Positions 45,240 through 54,114 of a stretch of 64,000 bases of DNA are shown one piece after another. The stretch is from positions 1 through 64,000 of the forward strand of contig WNNJ02000440.1 of NCBI GenBank assembly GCA_012934845.2, read 5' to 3'. The first letter of the stretch is position 1; each line of letters begins with the position of its first letter. The notes under the pieces are model-generated. The model searched no databases and was not told the origin of the DNA. It saw nothing but the letters and a program-made list of their open reading frames with translations. Source of the DNA: Pomphorhynchus laevis (taxonomy: Eukaryota > Acanthocephala > Palaeacanthocephala > Echinorhynchida > Pomphorhynchidae). Both the position numbers and the translations under genes were made by a program.

Positions 45240-45560
45240 TTTTTATACATAAGCCGTATTTTGGCAAAGATGCCATTGTTTTATAGGATACTTTGTAAAG
45301 AATGCGAACAGGTATATGTTGGTCAAATCGATCAAGGTTTTGTTTAACTTATTAAACTTCGTGGTCATGGAAGCGTGCGCCGGCACGCATTTGCCACGTA
45401 AAAATAAATCTTTTTAAACGACATAATTATAATGTACATAACGGGATCACTTCTAGTGATGTTGCTCAGCATTTTTCGAGTTTTAGTCATTCCATTGATT
45501 TTGTAAATGCATATATTTTATCATTCGAAAGTAACTTATTATCTCGCATTTTCAAGTGTA
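45240..45560 (+). pseudogene. PLE GIY-YIG domain, second copy, split by a LINE tail
   Basis: Matches the copy at 44415 (RILCKECEQVYVGQI..., then HNYNVHN and HFSSFSHSIDFVN). A 56-bp insertion at 45358-45413 interrupts it. Fossil fragment with further breaks. Confidence 0.75.
45358..45413 (+). mobile_element. Minimal 56-bp LINE 3'-tail insertion
   Basis: CTTCGTGG (from 45357), then AAGCGTGCGCCGGCACGC and AAAATAAATC match the 3' end of the LINE at 22258-22318 and the hairpin of the intact LINE. The insertion is flanked by TTAAAC (45352-45357 and 45414-45419), and the uninterrupted PLE paralogue at about 44500 shows the empty site. It is an extremely 5'-truncated TPRT product containing little more than the 3' hairpin and tail. 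Confidence 0.85.
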
Positions 45561-45599
45561 TTTTATCCAGAAAGAACCTTATTTTAATAATAAATCTAA

Positions 45600-46867
45600 T
45601 TTCAGCCTTTAATTTAATTAAAATTAATTATTCAAATATTACATTATTTAAATTAAAAAATTCGTTTGTTTTCTCATTGTTCTAGGATTTTGTTTTGGTT
45701 TAGATTGATATATAATTTATTACTCTACTATTACATTATTTTAATTATTCAATTCGTATGTCCTTATCACTTATTTTTTATGATTTTGCTTTTATTTTGT
45801 TTTATGATTTCGTTTTTTATTTTTGTTTGTTTTAAAATGTGTTGTTCAATTTTTTGTGTATATGTTTTGTTTTTCGGTATTTTTTCTTTATAAGTAGAAA
45901 TGTGAAGCACAACAATGCTTATATTTTTGCATAAATGTTAAAAAACCAAACATACGAAATATTTTCGTATTTTTTATCATTGTTTTATGATTTTACTTTG
46001 GATGTTTTCTTTTAATTCATTTATTTATTCACTTTTTCCTTTTTGTTTGTTTCAAGTATTTATCAATTTATTTATTTTCTTTTTAAGTAGAAATGCGGGG
46101 TACATCAATGTTTGCATATTTGTATAAATTTTAACTATCAAATCATTTTGTGGACATTTAAAATTTCAATCCTAAGTTGTACTTTAATCCTAAATTTTGA
46201 GTTGTACTAATTGAGCTATCTTGATTGAGTTGTTCTGATTTAGTGGTGCATCTCATTTCAAAATTTAATTTAATAGAAAATGTATATAAGATGTATTTGT
46301 AAATATTTCGTATTTTTAACTTTTGTCTTAAACGTTAAATTATTCAGTAAAACTTTGTAGATACAATAAGTCAAAACTTAAACACAAAAGACCGACAATA
46401 GTACAAGTCGGAAATACAATATTGTGCTGAATGAAGCAGTAATCATTTATGCTAGGAGACTAAATCGCGACTAACATCTTGATCCCGTGAACACAAATTT
46501 TGTTGTTCTAGAAGAATAGAAAATTACTGTTGATGCTTTTTCTCCACATGATAATTTGCTTAATGGAAAATACCACTAGCATTAATACTTTGTGGAAAAA
46601 ATATGGAATAAATATTTGATTTGGAACATTTATTACGATTTTCTAATTTGACATTAAAAAGTAAAATGCATATGATGTTATTTTCGTACATGCTAAACTT
46701 CTAATGCTCTTGAAAGCATCAATGTTTAATAAATGTCGTAAAATCCATTTTTTATGCGTTCTTATATAAGTTGATGTTAAAAATGCATACAGAATTACTG
46801 GAAATTTTGGTAAATTGTTACTAATATCTTATCGTGTTGCTATTATTTTTATTACATAATCATTAAG
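45600..46867. other. AT/T-rich DNA, nothing recognised
   Basis: T-rich plus-strand frames (for example 45666-45893) are low-complexity artefacts. No gene. Confidence 0.45.
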
Positions 46868-46893
46868 TGGTTACCCGCAAATGGGTCCAATAT
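46868..46893 (-). mobile_element. Bare 3' tail of the RLE-type element
   Basis: Minus strand GGACCCATTTGCGGGTAACC equals the 3' tail of the copy at 9515-9534 except near its first bases, followed by an ATAATAATAG-like end. Only the tail is present. Confidence 0.65.
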
Positions 46894-47070
46894 TAATAAT
46901 GTTAATATATTAATTTGATTTACAGTACAAATTATACAGAAAAATATCGAAGAGGTCCGGAAATACCTCAACAAAATGAAATTCAACCGACTACCAACAA
47001 GACGATTTCAACGCATCATTTCAATCTGATGTAGGACCACCATGTTTATCGTCAATATAGTGCATGCTGA

Positions 47071-47135
47071 GGGACGAAACAACGATGATACAGGGACGTC
47101 CACTGATGAGTCCCGCCCTGTGGAGTTGTCTGGAC
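47071..47135 (+). ncRNA. Reordered hammerhead ribozyme, unit 1
   Basis: Three strands: A GGGACGAAACAAC (47071-47083), B GTCCACTGATGAGTCCC (47098-47114), C GTTGTCTGGAC (47125-47135). Stem II is GUCCC(B)/GGGAC(A), stem III ACAAC(A)/GUUGU(C), stem I GUCCA(B)/UGGAC(C): 5 perfect pairs each. CUGAUGA, GAAA and a GUC cleavage triplet (cut after 47130) are all present. The order A-B-C is the reverse of the cyclic order of known hammerheads (B-A-C). ACAGGG (47090-47095) pairs with CCCTGT (47116-47121) around B; GCATGCTG (47062-47069) pairs with CAGCATGC (47135-47142) around everything. Normal topology is possible in a multimer using B of one unit with A and C of the next. Activity is inferred. Confidence 0.75.
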
Positions 47136-47328
47136 AGCATGCTTTCTGTCGTAATGCGACCTGATAGCTGAAGCTATTATGTAGCCAGCTAAAATACAAG
47201 TTAGTCGAAGAGGTCCGGAAATATCTCAACAAAATGAAATTCAACCGACTACCAACAAGACGATTTCAACGCATCATTTCAATCTGATGTAGGACCACCA
47301 TGTTTATCGTCAATATAGTGCATGCTGA

Positions 47329-47393
47329 GGGACGAAACAACGATGATACAGGGACGTCCACTGATGAGTCCCGCCCTGTGGAGTTGTCTGGAC
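47329..47393 (+). ncRNA. Reordered hammerhead ribozyme, unit 2
   Basis: Identical to unit 1 in strands A (47329-47341), B (47356-47372) and C (47383-47393). With B of unit 1 it can form a hammerhead of ordinary topology, with large loops on stems II and III. Confidence 0.75.
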
Positions 47394-47586
47394 AGCATGC
47401 TTTCTGTCGTAATGCGACCTAATAGCTGAAGTTATTATGTAGCCAGCTAAAATACAAGTTAGTCGAAGAGGTCCGGAAATATCTCAACAAAATGAAATTC
47501 AACCGACTACCAACAAGACGATTTCAACGCATCATTTCAATCTGATGTAGGACCAGCATGTTTATCGTCAATATAGTGCATGCTGA

Positions 47587-47651
47587 GGGACGAAACAACG
47601 ATGATACAGGGACGTCCACTGATGAGTCCCGCCCTGTGGAGTTGTCTGGAC
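47587..47651 (+). ncRNA. Reordered hammerhead ribozyme, unit 3
   Basis: Same three strands and the same flanking helices as units 1 and 2, with no change in the core or stems. Confidence 0.75.
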
Positions 47652-47844
47652 AGCATGCTTTCTGTCGTAATACGACCCGATAGATGAAACTATTATGTAG
47701 CCAGCTAAAATACAAGTTAGTCGTATAGGTCCGGAAATATCTCAACAAAATGAAATTCAACCGACTACCAACAAGGCGATCTCAATGCATCATTTCAATC
47801 TGATGAATGACCATCATGTTTATTGTCAATATAGTGCATGCTGA

Positions 47845-47909
47845 TGGACGAAACAACGATGATACAGGGATGTCTACTGATGAGTCCCGCCCTGTGGAGT
47901 TGTCTGGAC
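47845..47909 (+). ncRNA. Reordered hammerhead ribozyme, unit 4 (diverged)
   Basis: Strand A begins TGGAC (outer pair of stem II lost). Strand B begins GTCTA, which still pairs with UGGAC through a G-U wobble. CUGAUGA, GAAA and GUC are unchanged. Changes fall at stem edges or keep pairing. Confidence 0.65.
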
Positions 47910-48009
47910 AGTATGCTTTCTGTCGTAATGCGACCTGATAGCTGAAGCTCTTATGTAGCCAGCTAAAATACAAGTTAGTCGAAGAGGTCCGGAAATATCC
48001 CAACAAAAA

Positions 48010-48540
48010 AATATAATTGTGCTATTTGCATTTCAATGTCTACGATCGAATGTACTGATCATTGGAACGCAGTGATTAGAAACATTGTGATATCGACCTG
48101 ACAAGAATAATTTCAATAATCGTGCTGAGCCACGCTATTACACTGAAATAACATGGCTTGTTACACTGTGTTGCTGTTTCTAGCAACACTGACAATTACT
48201 TAAATCGCCGATGATGATTTTAAAGTTAAAGAGAATGAATTGAACAAGTCAAAGTTTTAAAGTGTCGGCATTTTTAATTCATTCTAAGTGTAACATCTGG
48301 AAATGCCAGTTTCTTTTTAATTAATCACCTCGTCTACTACATTAGAGTAATTTTGATGTAAATGTAAGGTTACTTTTGTTAAAATAGTCAATTTTTTATT
48401 GATACGACATTAAAACTTTGAAGTTGGAGCTTAGATCGACTTGCATATCATATGAATATAACGAAAAAATATACAATGATAATAAGAAGTAAAATATGTT
48501 TAGCTCCGATACCTATTATTGGGGAAGGGTAAGCAGCAAA
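48010..48540. other. Unassigned spacer
   Basis: No coding region or repeat recognised; moderately complex sequence. Confidence 0.35.
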
Positions 48541-48554
48541 TGTGTTAATTACAA

Positions 48555-48655
48555 ATTAAATCAGCTAACTGAGTCTTTGTATTTAATATAATTATAAAAT
48601 AAACAAAACATAATAATGCTAAATCAAAATGTAATTATTAAATAATAAATTAGAA
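48555..48655 (+). repeat. Fragment of the 8.4-kb AT-rich repeat
   Basis: CAGCTAACTGAGTC, then TATTTAATATAATTATAAAA and CAAAACATAATAATGCTAAA, as in the tandem array at 8340-8985. Confidence 0.8.
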
Positions 48656-49225
48656 ATAAAATTCTAAATAAATTCTAAATAAAATTCTAAATAAATATAA
48701 ATTCTAAATAAATTAGAAACTATTGGATTATTCCTCTATTTGAAATCTAAATTGACAACTTAGTACAGAAGACATAATTTGCAAATACGCTAAAAAATAA
48801 TTGCATAAAATTTAATTTTTATTTAGATATTTTAAACATTAGTTTATTCTTGAATTCTTATGAACAACTATAAAAATATAATGAAAATAACTTGGGCAAT
48901 AAAATTTCTTTATTTTTAAATGATAATTAAATTATGATTGCATTATAAATTGTAATTTAAATGCACAAACTATAACTATAGTTTTGCATTTATCTAAAAA
49001 TTATCTCGAAATAATACTACCTTAATGATTCAAGAAATATAACTTTAGGCTTTCATTGTTTTAATGATTATCTTATTATGTCGAACATCAAACTCTTCAA
49101 AATATTATTTAAATAAACTTTATCTAAATTATATTTAATAGACATAAATTTGCTGTGATATCCTATTTGGTCTTAGCGATTATCTCATTATATTTCGATG
49201 ATAATTTATTCTTTGTTTTTTTCAG

Positions 49226-49345
49226 ATGGTTCGTAATTACAGTCCCCGTCGAAACCCCAAACAATTGTTTGAAGCTAACAGGCTAATTAATACATGGTCT
49301 GTGTACGTACTTATCCGAGATGAGCCATTAAAAATCGCTTGCAAG
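49226..49345 (+). CDS. FERM-domain gene, exon encoding the FERM start
   Basis: A polypyrimidine tract and CAG end at 49225 and GTACGT starts at 49346. The 120-base exon is phase 0 throughout and reads MVRNYSPRRNPKQLFEANRL, then INTWSVYVLIRDEPLKIACK. The second half is the first strand-turn-strand of a FERM N-lobe (ubiquitin-like), and it continues in phase into the exon at 52150. The ATG follows directly after the acceptor, so the start may be here or in an upstream exon. FERM domains bind membrane proteins and phosphoinositides at the cell cortex. I cannot tell which FERM subfamily (ERM/band 4.1, FRMD, PTPN) this is. Introns are filled with retrotransposed repeats. Confidence 0.75.
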
Positions 49346-49562
49346 GTACGTTTACTTAACCTTATATGAGTTATAAATAAATGTTGTAATATTTATATTA
49401 TTCATGATTCACAAAATAGTTAATAGTTTATTAGTAATCATTAATGCTTTATTAGTAAGAATTAATCTGCTATTTGAATGTTTTTATTTGTTGCTGGTCA
49501 TGCTTCAAATAAAAATTCGAGAACACATCTTCACGATTGAAAGATACGAAACGCTTTGAATT

Positions 49563-49592
49563 CAATATTTCGACTGCTTATCGCAGTCATCA
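49563..49592 (-). ncRNA. PLE hammerhead-like motif
   Basis: Minus strand: GGTGATGACTGC, loop GATAA, GCAGTCGAAATATTG. Stem GACTGC/GCAGTC is perfect; the first core base is G in place of C. Lies in the first intron seen of the FERM gene. Confidence 0.5.
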
Positions 49593-50106
49593 CCAAGTAA
49601 TATCTACAAATACAAAAAATAACGATTTAATAACATTATAGTTATTTTATAATAATTATATTTAACGATTTTATATGAAACTCAAAAGCCCGGGGTCGCA
49701 AAATTAATAGACGTTTATGTCTTACTGGATATAATTGCTCAAGTCGTCAGTTCAACGATATAACAGGCAGATGTTTATCAGAATAATTTAAAAAGAATAA
49801 TTAAATAGTTTAAACAAAGTTATTTTTTGTTTTGCTTAACTAGTATATCGACATTTGGTTAATTATCGAATAGTTAAAAGAGAAATAATCCAACAGTTCC
49901 CGATTTTAATAAATTATTAATTGACATATTTTATCCATCATTGGTTTTCAGCTATAAATTATTCAGTTGAATAAAGTTAAATTTCCTGACAATCAAAAAA
50001 ATCAATACTTTTGTATTAGAATGAATAATTGCATACACGAGCGAATATCATCATTTGGTCGGCTTCATCAATTATCCTCGTGTGAATTCTTTAATCCTAG
50101 ATGCAG

Positions 50107-50179
50107 CACTGTACACTACAATCAGCGTAGGTGGACCTCATCAGCAGTGAGCCTACGCCTACATTTCGTGTTTCGGTCC
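50107..50179 (-). ncRNA. Reordered hammerhead ribozyme, 369-bp family, minus copy
   Basis: Complement of the plus copies: strand A GGACCGAAACAC (50179-50168), B CACTGCTGATGAGGTCC (50149-50133), C GTGTACAGTG (50116-50107), with a predicted cut between 50112 and 50111. All stems are intact. Confidence 0.7.
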
Positions 50180-50330
50180 TTTAATGATCTGCTGAAATTT
50201 TCCTCTGCTGCCTTTCTGTAAAAACAAACGATACAGTTTGTAAGGAAAACATTTCCACTTGTGCAAACTGTACGTTGTTTCCGTCTTTTTACAGAAAGGC
50301 AGCAGAGGAAAATTTCAGCAGATCATTAAA

Positions 50331-50403
50331 GGACCGAAACACGAAATGTAGGCGTAGGCTCACTGCTGATGAGGTCCACCTACGCTGATTGTAGTGTACA
50401 GTG
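50331..50403 (+). ncRNA. Reordered hammerhead ribozyme, 369-bp family, plus copy 1
   Basis: Strand A GGACCGAAACAC (50331-50342), B CACTGCTGATGAGGTCC (50361-50377), C GTGTACAGTG (50394-50403). Stem II GGUCC/GGACC, stem III ACAC/GUGU, stem I CACUG/CAGUG. CUGAUGA, GAAA and a permitted GUA cleavage triplet (cut after 50398) are present. Strand order A-B-C and the extra helix around B (GCGTAGG 50352-50358 with CCTACGC 50379-50385) are as in the 258-bp family, although the paired sequences differ. In both families two bases separate the extra helix from stem I and one base separates stem II from it. It is on the sense strand of the FERM intron. Confidence 0.75.
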
Positions 50404-50699
50404 CTGCATCTAGGATTAAAGAATTCACACGAGGATAATTGATGAAGCCGACCAAATGATGATATTCGCTCGTGTATGCAATTATTCATTCTATTAACCT
50501 GGCAGATTCCGGTTTCCTGTCAAGAAGATTCAAAAGACAGATTGTCGGTTGTTTCCGGCAACTGTAGTGCTATCTCCGTCATTTTGTTACAAAAGACGGA
50601 AACAACGTACAGTTTGCACAAGTGGAAATGTTTCCTTACAAACTGTATCGTTTGTTTTTACAGAAAGGCAGCAGAGGAAAATTTCAGCAGATCATTAAA

Positions 50700-50772
50700 G
50701 GACCGAAACACGAAATGTAGGCGTAGGCTCACTGCTGATGAGGTCCACCTACGCTGATTGTAGTGTACAGTG
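50700..50772 (+). ncRNA. Reordered hammerhead ribozyme, 369-bp family, plus copy 2
   Basis: Same strands: A 50700-50711, B 50730-50746, C 50763-50772 (predicted cut after 50767). B of copy 1 with A and C of this copy gives a hammerhead of normal topology. Confidence 0.75.
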
Positions 50773-51266
50773 CTGCATCTAGGATTAAAGAATTCACTTT
50801 TGTATTATTTGTTAAAAACTCCAATACTAAGCTTTAATGTTTGCAGCGAAATGAAACATTTATGCTATCGCAAGCACGTGCACATAGCTATAATGATAAA
50901 CTTGAGATCGATGCATCTGCCAAAACGTTACATTGAGTCAATAAGATTTAAGTATAAATTTCTAAATAAAAATTATTAAATATAATTTATTTATTTATAA
51001 AGTATGATTGTATTTAGTTTTTAAAATAAAATATGCCCAATCTTTCTTATGAACGTTTATATTTTATGTATTTTATTTATAAAAAATTACGCTTTTATTT
51101 CCAAGAGAGACACTTTAAATCATAGTCTTGATTAAGGTAAAATTGCGCTGCTGTGACATAAAATCAGCTTTTTGAATATTTGACATTTGAATTTTGAGCA
51201 TTAAACAAACACTTTGTATGTATATCGATGTGCAACCACGAAAGAATCGACAAAACGATAACTAGC

Positions 51267-51343
51267 ACCGTTTCGTCATTATTTTGACTCATCACTGCCA
51301 GGTACTTCCCACTACTGGATGCAGTGGAGGACCGGCAGACGGC
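51267..51343 (-). ncRNA. Diverged type III hammerhead, probably inactive
   Basis: Minus strand: GCCGTC, then TGCCGG...CCTGGCA, then GTGATGAGTCAAAATAATGA, then CGAAACGGT. Stems match the 304-bp family, but the first core base is G in place of C. A stretch of about 30 bases (GGAGGACTGG, AGACGGCA) is partly repeated just downstream (51357-51400). Confidence 0.7.
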
Positions 51344-51420
51344 ATGAGTATATCAAGGAGGACTGGAAGACGGCACGAGAATGTCAAAGAGCACTGGCAT
51401 TAGCCAGTGCTCTTAGCTAA

Positions 51421-51660
51421 TGTTATCTTAATTTTCTTTCATTAATTGTTTTAATTTAAATGATTGATTTATTTCCGAGTAACAAAATCGCTAACAAAGT
51501 GTATATGAAGTCATATAACTTGCTATAAATTATGTCGAATAGATTTTCTTAGCATTTTTGATTTCAAAAATAAATAAATTTTACAAAATTCATAACATTT
51601 TTATTTTTTATGATCCTTTTGGTGAATAATGTAATAAATACATAGTTTGCTAGAAATTTT
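51421..51660. other. AT-rich DNA between inverted hammerheads
   Basis: Spacer between the two diverged type III hammerheads. Contains the hairpin AGAGCACTGGCATTAGCC/AGTGCTC at its left edge (51397-51416) and GCTAGAAATTTTCTAGC (51650-51666), both typical of the 304-bp repeat. Confidence 0.55.
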
Positions 51661-51690
51661 CTAGCTCTAAGTACCTTTTGACATACTCGT

Positions 51691-51767
51691 GCCGTCTGCC
51701 GGTCCTCCTCTGCATCCAGTAGTGGGAGGTATCTGGCACTGATGAGTCAAAATAATGACGAAACGGT
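51691..51767 (+). ncRNA. Diverged type III hammerhead, core intact
   Basis: GCCGTC (51691-51696, cut after 51696), stem I TGCCGG/CTGGCA, CTGATGAGTCAAAATAATGA, CGAAACGGT. Stem II is GUCA/UGAC around AAAUAA; stem III is GCCGU/ACGGU with one G-U pair. All core bases are present. It lies sense in the intron before the FERM exon at 52150. Confidence 0.8.
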
Positions 51768-52149
51768 ACCCGGTATCGTTTTGTCGATTCTTTCTTGCCT
51801 GCCACATCGATATACAAACAATTTGCTTACGGAAATCTCTCATTTTCTCGTAAAACACTTTGTATATTTTAAAAGTAGAATATATTTTTCTGAATAAATA
51901 TGATTACGATATTTTGTGTACAAAGAAAGAAGGATTATTGACCAACATATAATATCAACATCGGATATTTAGCTAATATGTTTGAAAGGCAAAATTTTAC
52001 TTTTTAATTCAGATTTACTCAAAGATAACAATAATTAAGATTAAAAATAATCATTTTATATTAAATAAAAATTAATTATATAATTAATAATCAAAAATAA
52101 CGATTAAGATTTATTTGTTGCTATCTATTAATACAAAGAAATTTTTAAG

Positions 52150-52257
52150 CGTTCTGATCTCGGACGACGATTACTGGAAAGAGTCTGTCGAGAATTATCC
52201 ATTGAGGATGAGGCTGATTGTTTTGGATTAAAATATATTGATATAAATCAACATAGG
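52150..52257 (+). CDS. FERM-domain gene, second exon seen
   Basis: TTTTTAAG precedes 52150 and GTAAGT follows 52257. The 108 bases are 36 codons in phase 0: RSDLGRRLLERVCRELSIED, then EADCFGLKYIDINQHR. This is the classic FERM N-lobe sequence (LL..VC..L.L.E.DYFGL.Y.D), joined in phase with the exon at 49226. The short A-rich acceptor is typical of AT-rich genomes. Confidence 0.85.
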
Positions 52258-52259
52258 GT

Positions 52260-54100
52260 AAGTTGTAACTGATCGAGAAATTTAAATAAATATTAAACTT
52301 TTTACTTGAAGAACAATAAATTTTATTTTGCTCCACAGTAATGCAGGGCGAATAAATTCACAAGAATTTATTTAATTATTATTAATAAATTTATTTATTA
52401 ATATATTTATTAATTAATATATTCACAAGAATTTACTATCATTTAAGTTTTTATTGATTCAAAATATTTATTTATTTGAGCTTATATCCTGTTGTGTTCA
52501 ACTGAAGTTAAACTCAATAAATAATTAACAAAATTAATGGGAAGAACATGCTATTAAAATAGACATAAATCCTTGTATTTTCAAACTGATTGAATGTAGT
52601 TATTTGATTTCATATTTGTTAAGCCAAAAGGCAGTCAAGTTATTTATAAAAATTGAAAAAGATATTTTCAAAACGATATATAATTCATGCGTTTTTAACT
52701 AAATTGATACCAATCTCAATTACTTCGGGTCACTCTAGGAAATCCGCTACAATAGAGTAAACATTGATCAGTTATAACTTAATCAATATTTAAACAATGA
52801 ACGTCTATAAATACAAGAAACCTTTGTTACTATTTCCCACTGTTGAGAGACAACATGAGAATATATATACTTTGCATTTTTATTATTTTAAAATTTTAAT
52901 ATGTTTATATAAAAACTTATAAAATTTTTATATTTTTATATTATAATTTATATTTTTATATAAACATATTTTTTATTTATTATATTTATATTTTAATATT
53001 TTAATAATACAATTTTAATTTTAATATTTTTAATTAGATAGTAAAATGAATAAAATTTAATATTTAAATATTATTATTTAATTTTTTTAATTATTTTACA
53101 TTATAAAATTTATATTAACTTATTAAATTGCTCTACCTAGTTTGATAAATAGGACATAGCTAGCAGATTGTTTTGTTTTAATCCTGTTAATATACAACAG
53201 TCTTATATATAAGGGTTTTTGTTCTCTATATAAAACGAACACTTTATACGAAAGTACTCTAATTGATCTAGATATTCATCATGATATTCTATATTACATT
53301 TATAATCATACATTTGCTATGTTATATATCATCCAAGCCGGGTGTACTGTCATGATGCTCAATGCGTTTAACACTGAAATTATAATATTCCTGTATATGT
53401 AATACCAGAAAAATGTTGTGACTTACAATTAATAAATCAGTCAATGATCGGAAACGATAATAAATGTACGAAGAATAAATATTTAGAGACTATTAAAAAC
53501 AATAATACATTTAAAAAAGGAAACATATTCTTAGCTACTGTGTTTATTTTGAAATACTGAATATGATTTCTAGCAAGTAATGCCATTCACTTTTAATTTA
53601 CTTTATTTACAAAATAATTAATAATATTAAAACAGACACTTGGCAATAAATAAGTGTAAATTAAATTAATTGCATAATTAAATCAATTTAAATTAATTAA
53701 TTATTAATTTTATTTAAATTACGTTATTTATTAAATTAATTATTAAATAACTTAAATAACAACGAGTGTTTTATTGACAATAATTTAAGTGTAAATTAAA
53801 TAAATTATATAAATAAATTAACTATTTTATTAAATTAATTTATTTACAACAAAAACTTAATTGGCTGATAATTAAGTTTTGACTATCAAAAAAAATGCTC
53901 ATAATATTTGATGCTTTGATTTTAAATGCTTAATTTTAAGGTTTATCAAAAGAATTATATATTTAACCATTTAAATTTGAATTAATAAACACTTTCTTTT
54001 TAAATGAACCCGATTTTTAACTGAATGTTGCTTTATAGAAATAAAGCTTAGTTTCAACATAAATAATGAAAGTTTATTTAATTGAAATTAGACCAGTTGG
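52260..54100. other. Intron, AT-rich
   Basis: No repeat or exon recognised. A short exon carrying the conserved WLD block, or a phase-changing exon, may be hidden here, because the phase of the next exon does not directly fit. Confidence 0.4.
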
Positions 54101-54114
54101 CGTTCATAAGTCAT

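Larger units (their letters stand above)
46948..48007 (+). repeat. 258-bp tandem repeat carrying a reordered hammerhead
   Basis: Four units of 258 bp plus about 28 bases of a fifth. Units 1 to 3 are nearly identical; unit 4 has diverged a little. Flanks share AAAAATAT (46941-46948 and after 48006), a possible target duplication. Minus-strand frames of 74-78 codons recur once per unit only because the unit length is a multiple of three; they carry no protein signature. The unit is rich in self-complementary segments, as in retrozymes and viroid-like RNAs. Each unit holds one three-part hammerhead (separate entries). Confidence 0.92.
50009..50815. repeat. 369-bp repeat family, three units with an inversion
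   Basis: One minus-strand unit (50009-50283), then plus-strand units (50290-50582 and 50583-50797). The offset between equal points of the plus units is 369 bases (50331 and 50700). The inversion point lies near 50283-50290. Each unit holds the three strands of a reordered hammerhead (separate entries). Other shared blocks are GGAAACAACGTACAGTTTGC and ACAGAAAGGCAGCAGAGG. The array lies between the first two FERM exons. Open frames of 66-93 codons here mirror each other on both strands and are not proteins. Confidence 0.9.

Noticed and set aside
47008-48006. Recurrent minus-strand open frames of 74-78 codons, apparently a repeated protein
   Set aside because: The unit length of 258 is a multiple of three, so any open frame recurs. 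No start context or protein signature, and the strand is opposite to the ribozyme.
49226-49345. Transposase-type DNA-binding N-terminus, suggested by the MVRNY start
   Set aside because: The second half and the in-phase next exon fit a FERM N-lobe much better.
49967-50757. Three similar open frames of 66-93 codons
   Set aside because: They are the same 369-bp repeat read on both strands; the conserved structure is the ribozyme, not a protein.
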